Assembly: GCA_002104905.1 (NCBI GenBank)
Contig: MCFE01000334.1
Location: 28,588 to 92,587 of the forward strand
Length of the DNA: 64,000 nt
Direction: 5' to 3'
Source: Basidiobolus meristosporus CBS 931.73
Lineage: Eukaryota; Basidiobolomycota; Basidiobolomycetes; Basidiobolales; Basidiobolaceae
Shown: positions 47,301-60,004 of the stretch, piece after piece
Layout of the letters: every line of letters starts with the position of its first letter
Position numbering within the stretch: position 1 is the first letter of the stretch
Made by a program: the position numbers and the translations under genes
Notes under the pieces: model-generated
Databases searched by the model: none
What the model was told of the DNA's origin: nothing
What the model saw: only the letters and a program-made list of their open reading frames with translations

Positions 47301-50300
47301 CCAATCTGCTGTCAATCGGTTGGTTGTTTAGTGTGTACTTGAAATAACATGAAAGGCATGTCTGCGGGTCGAGATGCTTCTAGGTTCAGCAAGGATGCTT
47401 ACATATTCGGAAAACAAGATGCTCGGAATCTTGTGCGTCCCCTCATCAGACTTAACCGAATACAGGGGGCAGATTAACACCGTCCAGCTAGTATGGGGCT
47501 GGGGCACTCGTCTACTGGTGTCCAGTGCTTACGGTTAGTGGTGCAAAGATCTTGTAAAGTGGATGAGTAGTCCACATTCTCAGGTGACGGCTGCCTCTGG
47601 CTCGTGAGTTGCTTCCGATCCACACTGGATTTGACATATGCAGCAATTCAATTACTATATGGGGAGAGGGCTACATCGGCAAAGTAAGACAAGATAACCT
47701 CAATTAATCATGATCTCCTTGTGGCACCACCTTAACTAGGACCATTGAGCTGGGGATCTTGGATACATGGCTCATAACCAACATTGGCCTGGTAGAATTT
47801 TCCTAGGACACTGATTGGGGATACAGACGGCGACTCTTGGTACGTGGAGAGGGGGCATTCAGGGTTAACCTCACGTTGGAATCTCCAGTCTGACTCAAGG
47901 GTGAGTCAGTGAGGGATCCAGCAGACTGCCATCCAAAACCTAGGCGAATCCGCCAATGCTGGCACTCGAGTGTGGCACTCGAGTGTGGGAGTATACGAGG
48001 AGGATTTGATCGCTTCATGTTGCACAATGGTGGTGCTTGGGGGATGAATTATTTCTCCAGCTGGAAACCAGATTATCTACGGAGTAACGAGGCCATGAAA
48101 AGCCTATCGTTGGGTGTGGATTCAGACGTGGATGGTATTCTGTCCTACAATAGGCCATGGAAATCAAATTGCTCGTGAGTCGATTCATGGCAGAGGGTTG
48201 TGCAGGGCTATTGGAGATGCGTTGTAGAACCACCGCTCCATATATATGCATCCACATATGCATGCATAGAGCAACTCAATCTACAGTGTGGCATGGATGC
48301 GTGGGTGAGCTCTTCTTTCACATAGTGGGGAGGCAATACTTGGTATAATGTCCGACGGCCCAACACCCAGGCGGCACGAGATTGCAGCATAGCACTATTA
48401 TTTGTAACACATTGTAGATTCGAACCCAACAAATCTCAAATTCCAGAGTGCGTGTGGGATGCTACAGTGGGGAGACTCTGGGCATGGGTCGAGCAATGAA
48501 ATGAGGAGGAGGGCAGTCGAGAATCCGCCCATTGTGGCAATCAGTCGTAGGCACCATATTTGAAAACCCAATGCCAGATTCATTTGCAAACCGGTGGTCT
48601 GATGAGTCAATAGGCCCTTCGTGTTTCACCCAGATTACATTGATCTGAGCCTGCTAGGCGCCTATTGGCCGCTCTAAAGATAGCTCCACCCATGGCGCCA
48701 TGCTGCCCCCATAAAGGGCTGGAAATAAATTGATAGCCAGGTAAGTTGACACCACAAGGATCCGAACACAAACAAATTGGTGATTTGCATCGACGCACAT
48801 CAACCTGAATGCGATTTAAGGTTACTAATCAGAGATAAATTGATTTCCGATTAACCTCACACTACTCTAGTTGGTCCGAACTTGATTCTCTTGGGGAGTC
48901 GAAGCCCATACTGCCAATTGTGCCTCACCCACCAACCTGTGCCATTCATCGAACTTAAGCTTACACTATATTTTAAGAGAACTCCAGGGATTGGCTGCTA
49001 GATGAGCTGTGGGATGATTCTGATCACGATTTGAATGAAGGCTTGCAGATGTTCGATCTGATAAGCCTTGCGTCGCAGCCAACCTCAGTGATATTCACGC
49101 TCCTTAATTAGACGGAGCCATTATCCAATTGATGCCAAACCAATAAGGGAGATCCAAAGCGAACGGGTGCTGGATATGGCATACCAATCAACTACTTTCC
49201 TGGGTGAGCTCCATTTATGGCCCCCAACGTGTGGAATTCGGTAATTTCATGGCAACTTGACACATCCTTCGGGGAACCTCACCACCTGCTCGAATCAGGT
49301 TTACTGGCACAATGACAAATCTGATCCATTGTCAGGCCGGGTGACTGCTTTGGTTGTTTGGGTGATTTCTACATCTTGAGCAAGGTGATGCCGAAATCTC
49401 GCCAGAAAATATCTGCGAATCCCGAAATCATGCATGGTGCAATCCTAGAATCTAACCAGACGCTCCGTTTTCCAGTTTTCTCTTTCCCTACCCTGGAACA
49501 CAACTCCTGTGGATTCCGTATTGGCGTTGCAACACTGGAAGTAAGGTGCCGGGTTAGAAGCGAACTGTCACAAACTTTGACTGTCCCGCATCAAGTAGTG
49601 TATTTCATCGACCCATTTAACTTCTTTGGGAAACGACAATTACTTGATGGCTGGGTGCGGGCCTGGGTATCGAAATTTCCCCAAGATTTAATTTAGGTAA
49701 GCCGTTTGTGATGCCTATGGGGGATCTAGTGGCACGTTTGCCCTGGAGTATTCTGTCCTCCCTGCTTTGAGAGGAGTGGTTTCTATCCCGAAAAATCCTC
49801 CCAATATGCCTCCCAAAAACAAAGTGTTTGCTTGGATATACGGCCAAACAGGCTCTGTGGTGGCTGATCCATCGAAACAAATGTAATATTCCACGGGAAG
49901 CCCTACTGTTACGACCTTGTTTGCGCTTGAATGTTCTCCCATCCCAACCATTGTTGCCAACATTATATCTTGTCTAAGGGCTAGCATATTCCTTACCAGA
50001 GAACACTTCCCCGGCCTTTACGTTGTAGCTTCCCAGAGCCCTGTAGCATTTCAGGCCTGGTCTTGGCTCTTTAAACCGAGTTAGGTACCTGAACCCGATG
50101 ATGAAATAAGACTATGATCCGCGTGAATCAGATCACTTCAATTCCCGCGAATTGCTACTGAATACCGCATTCTTCCATTCGGATTGCTGATGAAATAAAT
50201 CGCCGAATTTCATGTTTGTCTGCCAACCTAGGTACGCATGACATCATAGGAATCTCTAAATTTGTAACGAATTTGTCATTGGATGGGTATCGCTGATGTT

Positions 50301-51138
50301 TCAAACCAATGCCATTGGATCGATAAACGATTTAGCATTTAGGAAAATGGAATCAACAGTGGTGGCAAAATTTAAGGGAAGCACCCCTGGTTACTGGATA
50401 TTAAGCGGGCGAATCACTTGGGGCCAGATTGGCAAGCAACCCAATCCCTTCAGAACACCAAGGGAAGGAATGGAGATTAGTCCATGGTGCAGTGGTCTGG
50501 GGCAATGATGTTGGGCCTTAGCAACCCTGGCTGTCGCTTACCCAACAGTGAAACCCAGGTGATTTCAATCAATCAGCAGGAAGAGGGCGCCATCGGTGTT
50601 AGAGGCAACACATACAACGCTCTGGGTAGCCAGCATTGTTGAGGCAGGGATTGTTCCAATGGGGATAGATTGCCATTATTTTCCATAGAATTATTAGTCA
50701 CACTTCAGAATACCTCAAGCATCATTCTCTGGATCCATCAGCTCCATACTCAATGGGTATGACGGTTGGCTGCGTGAGTGCCAACTTGTTGACCTCATAA
50801 GTCACGATATGTATACCGGTTCATTCATATACGAACCGATATGTATTTGTGACCACTATATTTATATTCACCGCTCCATTATAATACGATCCAGGTAGGA
50901 CGGAATAAAAATAACAGAGACAGCCTCCCCATATTGATGATGTGAATTCATTGATCGTTTTCGCTTTATTAATTGTATCAATCCAAGATAATTTATTCTT
51001 ATGGAATCATGAATCCTTCAAAAAGGAATTTGATAGTGAATTATCCAATAGATCCCAACTGCGATGTTGAGACCAGTAAACGTGAGAATGATTTCAGTGA
51101 AAGCGTATTTGGAAATGGCATGCATTTCTGGCTGGGTC
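44383..51138. other. Nearly 7 kb without a supported gene
   Basis: Base composition becomes more balanced from about 45 kb. Frames such as 46123-46485, 46519-46872 and 49358-49696 (plus) overlap others on the opposite strand and show no domain. A strong hairpin is at 46174-46206 and a short tandem TGGCACTCGAGTG is at about 47960-47985. No tRNA or transposon domain was recognised. Confidence 0.4.
46174..46206. other. Perfect 12-bp hairpin
   Basis: CCTACCAACCAG (46174-46185), a 9-base loop, then CTGGTTGGTAGG (46195-46206). The stem is perfect and half GC or better. The function is unknown; it could be a protein-binding site, an RNA hairpin or the footprint of a small element. Confidence 0.7.
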
Positions 51139-51146
51139 TATATAAA
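51139..51146 (+). promoter_or_regulatory. TATA box upstream of the first Prm10-like gene
   Basis: TATATAAA, about 240 bases before the ATG at 51384. It is the clearest TATA box in the spacer and fits a strongly regulated gene. Confidence 0.45.
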
Positions 51147-51383
51147 CCCAGGGAGTCCGGCCACCCTCAGCATACCGCAACTCTCGCTTGTCTGTGCTTT
51201 GAACGTCTCAGCAGTGGAGAATTCCGTCATTTCACACTTAGTTTGTACTGCCTAACCCGCCACACTCACTGTACATTACCTTCTTTCAACTGGGCTTCTT
51301 GAAAGCTTCATAGGACTTAGTGCCGATTCTTCCTTTCCATAACACACCCACGCCCATATATTGTTTCCGTTCGAAATATCCAA

Positions 51384-53093
51384 ATGGCGAATCCTGAACA
51401 GAAAAAAACCAAGTTCGCCATAGGCGATGACGACAACCAATCCTCCACCGAGACGCAGGTGGACGAGATGACTGAGAAGAACTCCTCAAGTTCCTCCATG
51501 GAGGTTCCTGACCAGGAGGACGTCAAGCCATTACAGCGTAACAAGACAGTGATTCAGAAAAACATTGAAGCCAAGGAGATGGTCGCCAAGTTTACCCCCA
51601 GTCGTAAAAATCGCTATGCGAAGACTGAGGCTGGTGGCGGTATTTTGACTCAGTTGCTCAAGCTTAGCATGCTTAAGACAGGTCACAAGTCTGGTCAAAC
51701 TACACCTAATCCTAGAGACTTCTTCAAAAACAGTCGCACCCATTCTGGATCCACCATCCCTCTTGCCTCCTCCAACAGAAGTAGTCTAGCCGACGACGGA
51801 TACTCCGCGTTTGCCCTGGAGGAGCAGCTGAACATCACCGCCAACATTGCCGACTTGCTACTTAAGCAGGATTATCTGATGGTTCTTTCTAAAGCGATGG
51901 TTCAATTCGGCTCGCCTGCCCATCGATTGGAGTACAATATGTCGCTAGCATCTAAAGCGTTGGAGATCGAGACTTCCTTTGCCTTTCTACCCGGGGTGGC
52001 GTTCATTTCGTTTGGGGATGCCGATACACACACCAGTGATACACACATCCTGAAAGCGGATCGTGGTTACAACATGGACAAATTAGAGCGCTCGTACGAG
52101 ATCTCTCGCCAGGTGATCTATGGGGAGCTGGAAGTGGAAGATGCTTACGAGCTTCTGGAGGACATGATGGACGAGCCCCAAATATACCCTTGGTGGATCC
52201 AAATCCTCAATTATTGTCTATGCTCATTCCTTATTTGCCCATTGGCTTTCAATGGTGATTGGATTGACGCCTTGATTAGCGGTGCTCTCGGGCTTATTGT
52301 TGGCCTCTTGAGTATCCTGGCATCCAAGATTTTCAACTACTCCAACGTGTTTGAGATCACTGCAGCAATCATCTGTTCATTCATATCCGCCGCTCTCCAC
52401 AGCAAGGCCAACTTCAACTCGGTCATGCTATCCGGTGTTACGCTCCTCCTACCTGGCCTGTCATTGACTACATCGGTGATTGAGCTTGGATCCAAAAATC
52501 TGATTTCTGGAGTTGTACGCTTGGTGTTTGCCTTGGTAAGCGCCTTCATGCTTGGGTTTGGCTTGAACATCGGTACAAAGATCTGGCAGTCTTGGGATGC
52601 TTTCGATGTCAATGGAATCAACAGCAACCCCGTCAGCCCGTGGTGGAACTTCCTATTACTCCCCCTCTTGGCGGTGAACTATTGTATTTTCCTGAACGCA
52701 TCTTTCCGTCAGTGGCCACCCATCCTGATCCTGTGTATTATTGGTTTCGTTGTTAGTTACTTTACATCCACACCGCTTGGGGCTGAAGTGAGTGCTGCCA
52801 TCTCAGCCTTTGTTGTAGCGTTCGTAGGAAATGCGTACGCGCGTATTACTCACCGATTTGGTTTTGCCGCTGTCATTGCCGCCACTATGTTGTTGGTGCC
52901 TGGAAGTATGGGTGTGAAAGGGTTCCTTGCTCTGTTCGACGACAACAAACAGTCCGGTGGAAGCAACACTGGTGGGGCGACTCTCGCTTTCCAAATGATC
53001 GTCGTCGCTCTGAGTATTGCGGTTGGTCTCTTTGTGGCCAGTTTGCTGGTGTATCCATTCGGTAAGAAGAGAACAGCCATGATGATGTTCTAA
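51384..53093 (+). CDS. Prm10/ThrE-family multi-pass membrane protein (paralog A)
   Basis: Intronless, 569 residues, ATG at 51384. The first 140 or so residues are polar with a Lys/Asn-rich RNKTVIQKNIEAKEM segment. A soluble ThrE-type domain begins near residue 148 (IADLLLKQDYLMVLSKAM), with the conserved GSPAHRLEYNM and SFAFLPGV motifs. From about residue 270 to the end there are roughly ten hydrophobic segments, including LLPGLSLTTSVIELGSKN and LVPGSMGVKG, typical of the family. ThrE in Corynebacterium exports threonine. Yeast Prm10 is pheromone-induced, and its substrate is unknown. I infer a transporter in a cell membrane. The C-terminus is basic (GKKRT). It is convergent with its paralog B, 1.35 kb away. 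Confidence 0.92.
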   Translation: MANPEQKKTKFAIGDDDNQSSTETQVDEMTEKNSSSSSMEVPDQEDVKPLQRNKTVIQKNIEAKEMVAKFTPSRKNRYAKTEAGGGILTQLLKLSMLKTGHKSGQTTPNPRDFFKNSRTHSGSTIPLASSNRSSLADDGYSAFALEEQLNITANIADLLLKQDYLMVLSKAMVQFGSPAHRLEYNMSLASKALEIETSFAFLPGVAFISFGDADTHTSDTHILKADRGYNMDKLERSYEISRQVIYGELEVEDAYELLEDMMDEPQIYPWWIQILNYCLCSFLICPLAFNGDWIDALISGALGLIVGLLSILASKIFNYSNVFEITAAIICSFISAALHSKANFNSVMLSGVTLLLPGLSLTTSVIELGSKNLISGVVRLVFALVSAFMLGFGLNIGTKIWQSWDAFDVNGINSNPVSPWWNFLLLPLLAVNYCIFLNASFRQWPPILILCIIGFVVSYFTSTPLGAEVSAAISAFVVAFVGNAYARITHRFGFAAVIAATMLLVPGSMGVKGFLALFDDNKQSGGSNTGGATLAFQMIVVALSIAVGLFVASLLVYPFGKKRTAMMMF

Positions 53094-54447
53094 GGCGTCC
53101 TGACATCATTATGACCCACCGACATTGTTTCATCACCAACAAAATGGTTTCAAGTTTTCCCACACACGATACCCTAATCGCTATGATCAGCGCCCTTGTT
53201 GTGTTCAGTGTCTGAGCGTCCGTTGCCGGAATTCAGACTTCAACCAGCCAACATACTGTACTGACATATCATCTCTCCTCCCAACATCTATGTACAGAGC
53301 TTGTTTTTTCCCTATCCCTTAGTTTACGCAATTAGGAGTTACCTCATATCCCATTCGATTATCCCCACTTATCAGAGTACATTGATATTAGCTCGCAAGT
53401 AGAGCAATATCTTCACTGTATATTATGTATTACTGGCTTGAAGCGGCCATGATAACACTAGGCTCACTAATAAAATGATGAATTTCCCCTCGTAGCACAC
53501 GATCCCTACAAGCCTGGTCCATGGTAGATAGGCCAACGTCAGTCATCTCTTGGCTTCGCATCAAATCACGTGCGACCTTGCCACTTCGAAACCAATTGTA
53601 TCCGCTTAGGTGAGTAGTTCTGAATTCAAAAGTGAGGCAAATTGGACGATTGGTGATGTAACATGGAAACGCATCGGTTGTACATGATGGGGGGTTTTCA
53701 TGGGCCTTCCGGAGTAGTGGTTCTCACAGCTCTGGCCAGTGGTTAATTGAATTCGAACCACTACCAAAAGCAGCCGACTTGGGCTCCTACCTTTTGGGGC
53801 AATGTTGAGCCCAGGTTAAGATTGGATTTCATTATTCTTCATTGGTTCAGATAGAGCTCAACCAGACAAAAATCCGTGCTATTAGTATGCCTCAGTAAAC
53901 CACTAGCCATTGGCCTCAACCATCAGCAGGAGCAGGTTGGGAAATGGTGGGACAATCAAGAGTAACCGAGATGGGGAGAATCTTGCACTTTCTGTCCTCC
54001 ACTGCTCAATGGGATCAGTTTGATTTAACCGCTTTGCCCCAGCAGCACCCATCCAAATCCGGGATATAATAGCGGCAGAGGGAACAATCAGCTAAAAGAA
54101 GCAGGTTCATCTTGGAGATTGAGACTGCTCACCGATCCAGAAAGCTATCGATTTCACACCAATCGATTGCACACTCTCATTTAGTCCAATTCCCGTTTGA
54201 TATCCAAGAGCCGTATGGCCAATGACGGCTCAACTACCATCGCAATACAACCTCATGGTGGATCATATGTACCCTTTCCCAGCTAAAATAAAGTATCAGG
54301 AAAAGGCGGGTTTTATTCTTTCGGGTGTGGAATGAGGGGTCAGGTGACGGGGGATATCGCTTGTGCTCTACACACACGCTCAGAATAATACATGATAGAC
54401 AGTGGGGATATTTATCAAAGCACCAGGTATGTGTCGATATCACCTAA
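53094..54447. other. Spacer between the two convergent Prm10-like genes
   Basis: Holds the 3' regions of both genes. Only small frames are seen and no gene is supported. Confidence 0.5.
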
Positions 54448-56204
54448 TTAGAATGTTAACAGCGCAGTCCTTCTTTTGCCTGTTGGATAGACTAATAGTG
54501 TGCTGACGAACAGTCCTACTGAGATGCTCAGCGCTATGACTATCATTTCAAAAGCTAGTCCCATTCCGTTACCATCTGGATCAAAGGCTTCGTAGACTGC
54601 ACGGACCCCTATACTGCCGGGAACCAATAGCATTATTCCGCACAGTGTAGCAGAAAATCCTGGCTCATGTGTGATACGCGAGTATATGTTTCCAATGAGC
54701 CCAAGGGAGAACGATGAGAAAGCAGCTGAGGCCGTGGGCTCCAGAATCTGTGACGAGTATCGCGAAATATTGAATGCAATCGCAGAGAGGGCCACCATCA
54801 GAGGCCACTGGCGTGGGTGAGCTTGAAGAGTGATACTATAGAAGGTAGAGAGGATTGGCAGCAAGACGAGCCTCCAGTGCTCGGAGAGCGGAGGGAGGCA
54901 CTCCATTCCGTCGGACGTGTCGCTATCTAATGCTCGCCAAAGTTGGGATCCGAACGATAGCCCAAATCCTAGCATAAACGCTACAACTAGCGAATATACC
55001 AGCCGCACCACCCCCGAAATCAGATTTCGTGCAGCCAATTCCATGACAGCGGTGGTCAGACCTAGACCTGGTAGCAGCATAGATACAGACGCCATGATGA
55101 CCGATTGGTAACAGACTTTGTGACGAAAACCAGTGGCCACAAGGGAAGTCAAAACCGCAGCAGAGATTTCAAATACGTTGGCATAGTTGAAAAGTTTCTT
55201 GGAGAATTCGTGGAGCACCCCAATGGCAGTGCCAAGAATACCACTAACTATCGCCTCCATCCAACCCCCTTGGAACGCTACTGGGGCGATCAAGAAAGAG
55301 GAGACACCAAAGACCATAATATCGCACCACCAAGGATACAGATCGTCCGATTCCATAACCTTCTCGAGGGATTCATATGCATCTTCCACCCTGATGTAGC
55401 CATAGATCACGCACTTGGATATCTTATTGACTTGATCAAGCTTGAACATATTATATCCTCGATCCACCTTGATAATATGTGTCTCACTGGTGTGTGTCTG
55501 TTCATCCCCGTATGATATCATTATGACTCCTGGTAAGAAGGCGAACGAGGACTGGACATTCAAAGCGGTAGATGCTCGACTCATGTTATCTTCAAGACGG
55601 TGTGCCGGAGACCCAAAGACAACCATGGCTTTGGATAGGAGAATGAGATAATCTTGTCGCAACAGGATATCTGCAATATAAGCAGTCGTAGCTGCCCTAG
55701 CCTCCAGTTGCTTCTCGGTAACATGGTCTTCGTCTGAGCAGCAGGTGACGCCATCCTCTCCATCAGCAGCACCTTTTAAACTTGAAGAGGCCGTTCCCAG
55801 TTTGTTCCTGTTGATGCCCTTTCTTTTGGAATCTAACTGGAGCAGGTTAAAAAGTACACCGCCTGTAGTGTTTGAACATTCTTTGGCAACCCCGGTAAAT
55901 TTATCGATGATGTTGTTCGCCTGGATATTTTTCTCTATAATGGTTTTGTTGCGCTTGAGGGGACTTATGGTCATCATAGTAGGGATGAAGCCGTTATCAA
56001 ACGCGCCATATTGGTAAGAATCTCTGGAAGTGGGTAACAAGAGCTCGCTTTCATTGGAAGGTTTTGGCTCACTACATTCCACGTCGAACAAGAGGCGATC
56101 CAGTGGTGTTGGAGTATTATGTATATGTGGATAAGAGAGAACTTTATACAGTCCAAATACAAGCTCATGAATTCTTACCTGTTTGCTCTCGCTCGAGGGA
56201 TCAT
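54448..56204 (-). CDS. Prm10/ThrE-family multi-pass membrane protein (paralog B) with a mini first exon
   Basis: The long frame lacks an in-frame ATG near its start, but splicing supplies one. Exon 1 is 56204-56179 (26 bases, nine codons begun), the intron is 56178-56072 (107 bases, GTAAGA..ATGTAG), and exon 2 is 56071-54448. The joined frame, MIPRARANSEPKPSN, gives 549 residues. Domain layout equals paralog A: RNKTIIEKNIQANNI, then the ThrE domain from about residue 138 with GSPAHRLEDNM and SFAFLPGV, then about ten membrane segments with LLPGLGLTTAVMELAARN and LVPGSIGVRA. The C-terminus GKRRTALLTF resembles that of A. The two are diverged, so the duplication is old. The role is inferred as transport; the substrate is unknown. 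Confidence 0.9.
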
Positions 56205-57401
56205 GAAACAGTTAAACGATCAAGACGAAGAGACCAGTTCGATTTCTATGACTGAAGGTGCGTTGCCTGAGATGAACAGATAGAATGGGCAATGTAAACT
56301 ACTACAATAGCAACCGGAGTTAATGAATTTATATCACTGGACCGATGAAGGCATATTCCTCCATTCATGTCCATGTGGTCTTTGGCAAGCATGAGTGTGG
56401 CAGTGTTGATACCGACGCCCCTTTAACCTGCTCCTGATGCTTGAATGATAAGAGTATATCGAGCGCTTCTTGAAATCGGCTTTGCATACCTGTATAATGG
56501 CTAGGTGGAGGAATACAGACCCCATATCTGTATTCATGCATTGGACAGCTGAGTGTATAACCATGTGGAATATCAGCTGCCAACTACCAATGAATGAGCC
56601 CGTTTTTCACCATGTGTTCTGTCGGTGACATGGAGGGATGGTTGCACCCATATGTCATTTCCGAAAGGGTCTTACGCACTAATATAGTTCTCTGCACTGG
56701 AGCGGATTGGTAACCAACGTTACGATGATTGTGCGTTTCAGTTGAGTCTGATCCGCTCAGTGCTCGTGATCATTAACACTATCTCCCGAATATCTGGGTA
56801 GGCTAACCTGATATGGGTGGCATATGGTGAGTAAGAGGCCTGAAACGAATTCCCTGTATATTTCGCATGCATTTAGCCCTATTTACTCAACACAATCTCC
56901 TGAAATAACAATGTTGTAGTCGCATTTTCCTGCAGGATTCATTCCACTCGCCATGATGTCAAAGATGCTGCGAATCAGAGAGCATGCGCTGGGTTTGATC
57001 AACCATCTATGAACTAGTTATGTGCACTAGAATAGTATTGGGAGCAACGTTGCCATGGCAAGGTATGCATTCTGCTCGCGAGGTTATAAAATGCGTCATG
57101 CAGAATACAGGATCTTTTCTACAGGCTAAAATGCATCTTGCCATAGAGCGAGATGGAGACGGTTTGATGGATGGATTCTATACCAGTCGACAGTGGGGTG
57201 ATTTATTCAAATTATCGAAAAGAACACTTTTCAGTACAACACATATTAAGGGATGAGAACACTAAGGATACCGGCCTCAAATCGTAAATCAGTTCAAGCG
57301 TTATTAGGTGATATGGTGTGAGCAACAGCATTCGGACATTGAACAGCAGGAATGGTGGAGTAGCAGGCCAACAGTAAATGTGACGAATTAGTATATATAT
57401 G

Positions 57402-57433
<32 letters not shown>

Positions 57434-57458
57434 GAAATGTGTAATATCGAGTTTCGAT
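56205..57458. other. Spacer between Prm10-like B and the ankyrin-DIL gene
   Basis: No gene supported. A TA-rich microsatellite at 57391-57433 lies just beyond the stop of the ankyrin-DIL gene. Confidence 0.5.
57391..57433. repeat. TA microsatellite
   Basis: Alternating TA with one GTATATAC interruption. It sits 26 bases beyond the stop codon at 57459 and may lie in the 3' untranslated region of that gene. Confidence 0.85.
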
Positions 57459-60004
57459 TTAACTGGAGCAAATATCAAGGAGTTCTGAATCCAACTCTTT
57501 CAGAAAAGAGTCTGGAAGATAGGGCGCGTACTCTTTCTCGCTCTTTCCCCAGCCATTCACCATCTCTGAGCTTGTAGGAATGGCAAAAGGAAGCAAGTGT
57601 GTGGGGTCCATAAGCTCCTCCATGACATCATCATGTGTGGCAGGTGGAACCGTTTGGCCATTTTCTTGCGTAGGCAAAGCATCAATTTCCTCTTCTCGGA
57701 CTTTTGGAGTTCGATGACCCTGGTTGTTCAGCTCCACCGACGTGCGTGAAAGGAGCGAGCACGTATCCTTCGCCACTTGAGCTAAATACTGTGTGATCTC
57801 CTCAGGAAGTACTCTCTCTCCAACTTCGTATTTGTAGTTGTTGGCAACACGATAAATCTGGAGCGAGTTTAGACTTGAGAGCTCTTTGATCGTCATGAGG
57901 AGCTCGGTTAGATCCGCCAGGCCTGAAACGCAATGTAGAAGTTGAACAATCTGGATGAGGGGCTGGAAATGTTGAATCAGGACTTGTGGAAGCCGGTTGT
58001 GGTGTACCCAATCTTCAATGGTTGATAAGTTCATACGAATTTGCATTGCTTTTGCTCTGCAACAGTAATCTTTGGTTGTCATTACGCGATTGAATAACTC
58101 GGCCGACATATAGTGGAATATCTGATTGAGCGCATAATGAATAACAGTAGGGTGGACCTCGTATGATTTCAGAACGATCAATGTTGAGGAAAGAATACAG
58201 CATACAGTTTTGGGGGTTGGAGGCTTGACGCGAGTCGATGTTCCACTGGTAGATGTCCGATTCTTTCGCCTAATGGAGAATCTATTGGTGCGAGGTGATG
58301 GAGGGGGTGTGAAGATCTTCTTCCCAGTAAAGAGGAAATTTCGCTTTTCTCCTACAAACTTGATATCCTCCATACCAGGAAGAGGGTCATACACCAGCAT
58401 AGCCGGCTCCAATACCTCCTCGATGCGTTGAGTAGCATTCTTAACAAAACTCTGATAGAGGTCGTGAATCAGCTCGGAGAGACTCAGCTGGAACTCCACC
58501 GTAGCAGTCACAAGCTCAACATCCTTCTTCAAGTAATATAGTAGTAGTGTACAGTTAGAGAGCCAGAAAGCTAGCATGGACATATCCTGGCGGTTTTGCT
58601 ACAACAAAAGTGTTAATACGCTTTACAGCGTCGTCTGGAGGCGATATCGGCAGTACCTTCACTACATCGACAATCCGCTCGAAAGACCGATTCAACAGGG
58701 CTTCAAGAAGATCTGGTCCGGCCAGGTGTACACCATAACGAGCAGCCAAAAATAATGCGTTTGCCGAGATGAATTTGCTCTCTCGAGAATAGAGTGGCTT
58801 CATATTTGTGATGATCTTTGCCAAGAGATAATCTAAACTTTCGTGCGTATACACAAACATTTGATCCGGCTGTATCTCCTCCCAACAGAACTCTGCCTCA
58901 TCGTCAAAGTACTATCATAGAAGATGGCATCTGTTAAGTAATGCACTCGTTCCGATGAAATATGATGCTTACTTTGTAATCACTGAACCGGAAATCCGTC
59001 AAATCCGCATCATTTCCTTTGGCCTGGTCTAAAGCCATTTTATATAGTATATCGCTTTCAGAAATGACGCTTTCAATGTCCGCGCGTGAGTAGGTATAAT
59101 AACCGCTCTCTCGATTGCTTCCCGAGCTGTTGTGACCATCGCGAGGATCAGTCAGAATTTCGAAGATTCTTTGATTCTCGAACTTCTCGTTGTCCAGCGC
59201 ATGGTTTACAAAATCCATTACTGTCCGGCCTTTAGATGATTTGGAAGAGGTAGAGGCGCCGTGATCAATCAGTGTTGCTACTATACCATCATGATGATTG
59301 TTCGTAGCCCACATTAAGGCAGTCCAGCCAGCTAGATTGAAATTTCAGAGTATTATGAGTCAGCTTTTTCTTCTGATAGGGTGAAAAGATAGTCACTAGC
59401 TTGGCATACATTTGTCTTGAGCGTTTGGATCAGCCCCAGCTTCCAGCAGACAGTAGGCCACCTCAAGATAACCCCAGCAAGCTGCATATATAAGAGGAGT
59501 CGTTCCATCCTCATCGCGCCCGTCGATATCTATGTATTCCTTGGCAACTTCTAGTAGTTTCTTCACCCTTTTCGAATCCCCATTTGAAGCAGCCCTTCGT
59601 AAAAAGCGGGTGAGCTTTTCTGTTTTCTGCTCTCGGGTGAAATAGCTCTGCGATAATATGTCTTCTTCATCTTCAAAATGGTCAGTGACAAGCGCATGGG
59701 TAGGCGACGTTGGACTAGTAGGTAGCAAGAGGCTCTCCGGCTTGCAAAGCTCATTGGGTGGCTGAATCGAGAGAGAAAGTTGCTTAAAATCTTTGTCAAC
59801 TTCCGTGCTGTTGATTGCTCCAGCACGGTAATTCCAGGGTAGTTCTTTGTAACTGTCAGAAATCTGGGCATTTACATTTGGAGATGACAGTTCACAGTCT
59901 GGCGAATATCTAGGAGTTGCTAGATCCGAAGCAGGTAACTGTACTATTTTCAATTCAGCCGGAACATTTTTCTTCTCATAGGCTCTAGGGATATCGTCAA
60001 TCAT
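57459..60004 (-). CDS. Ankyrin-DIL (dilute) domain protein
   Basis: Four exons, 60004-59410, 59331-58973, 58911-58657 and 58586-57459, joined by introns of 78, 61 and 70 bases (all GT..AG; phases 1, 0, 0), give 778 residues. Splices were chosen because they restore the ankyrin motif SGWTALMWA, the YFDDEAEF..IQPDQM segment and the DIL core DMSMLAFWLSNCTLLLYY. Ankyrin repeats span about residues 130-240 (DGTTPLIYAACWGYLEV, then GWTALMWA). The DIL region starts near 319 and runs to about 700, with an unconserved basic insert (RRKNRTSTSGT) inside. In myosin V, DIL forms the cargo-binding globular tail. Ankyrin-DIL proteins without a motor are a fungal family of poorly known role. A cytosolic scaffold or trafficking role is inferred. 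Possible TATA elements lie near 60035-60055. Confidence 0.9.

Noticed and set aside
48415-48430. GATTCGAACCC, a B-box-like tRNA promoter word
   Set aside because: No acceptor, D-arm or anticodon stem could be fitted around it.
53745-53770. GAATTCGAACCAC, possible T-arm of a tRNA
   Set aside because: The flanking stem encloses a loop that is too long, and no cloverleaf forms.
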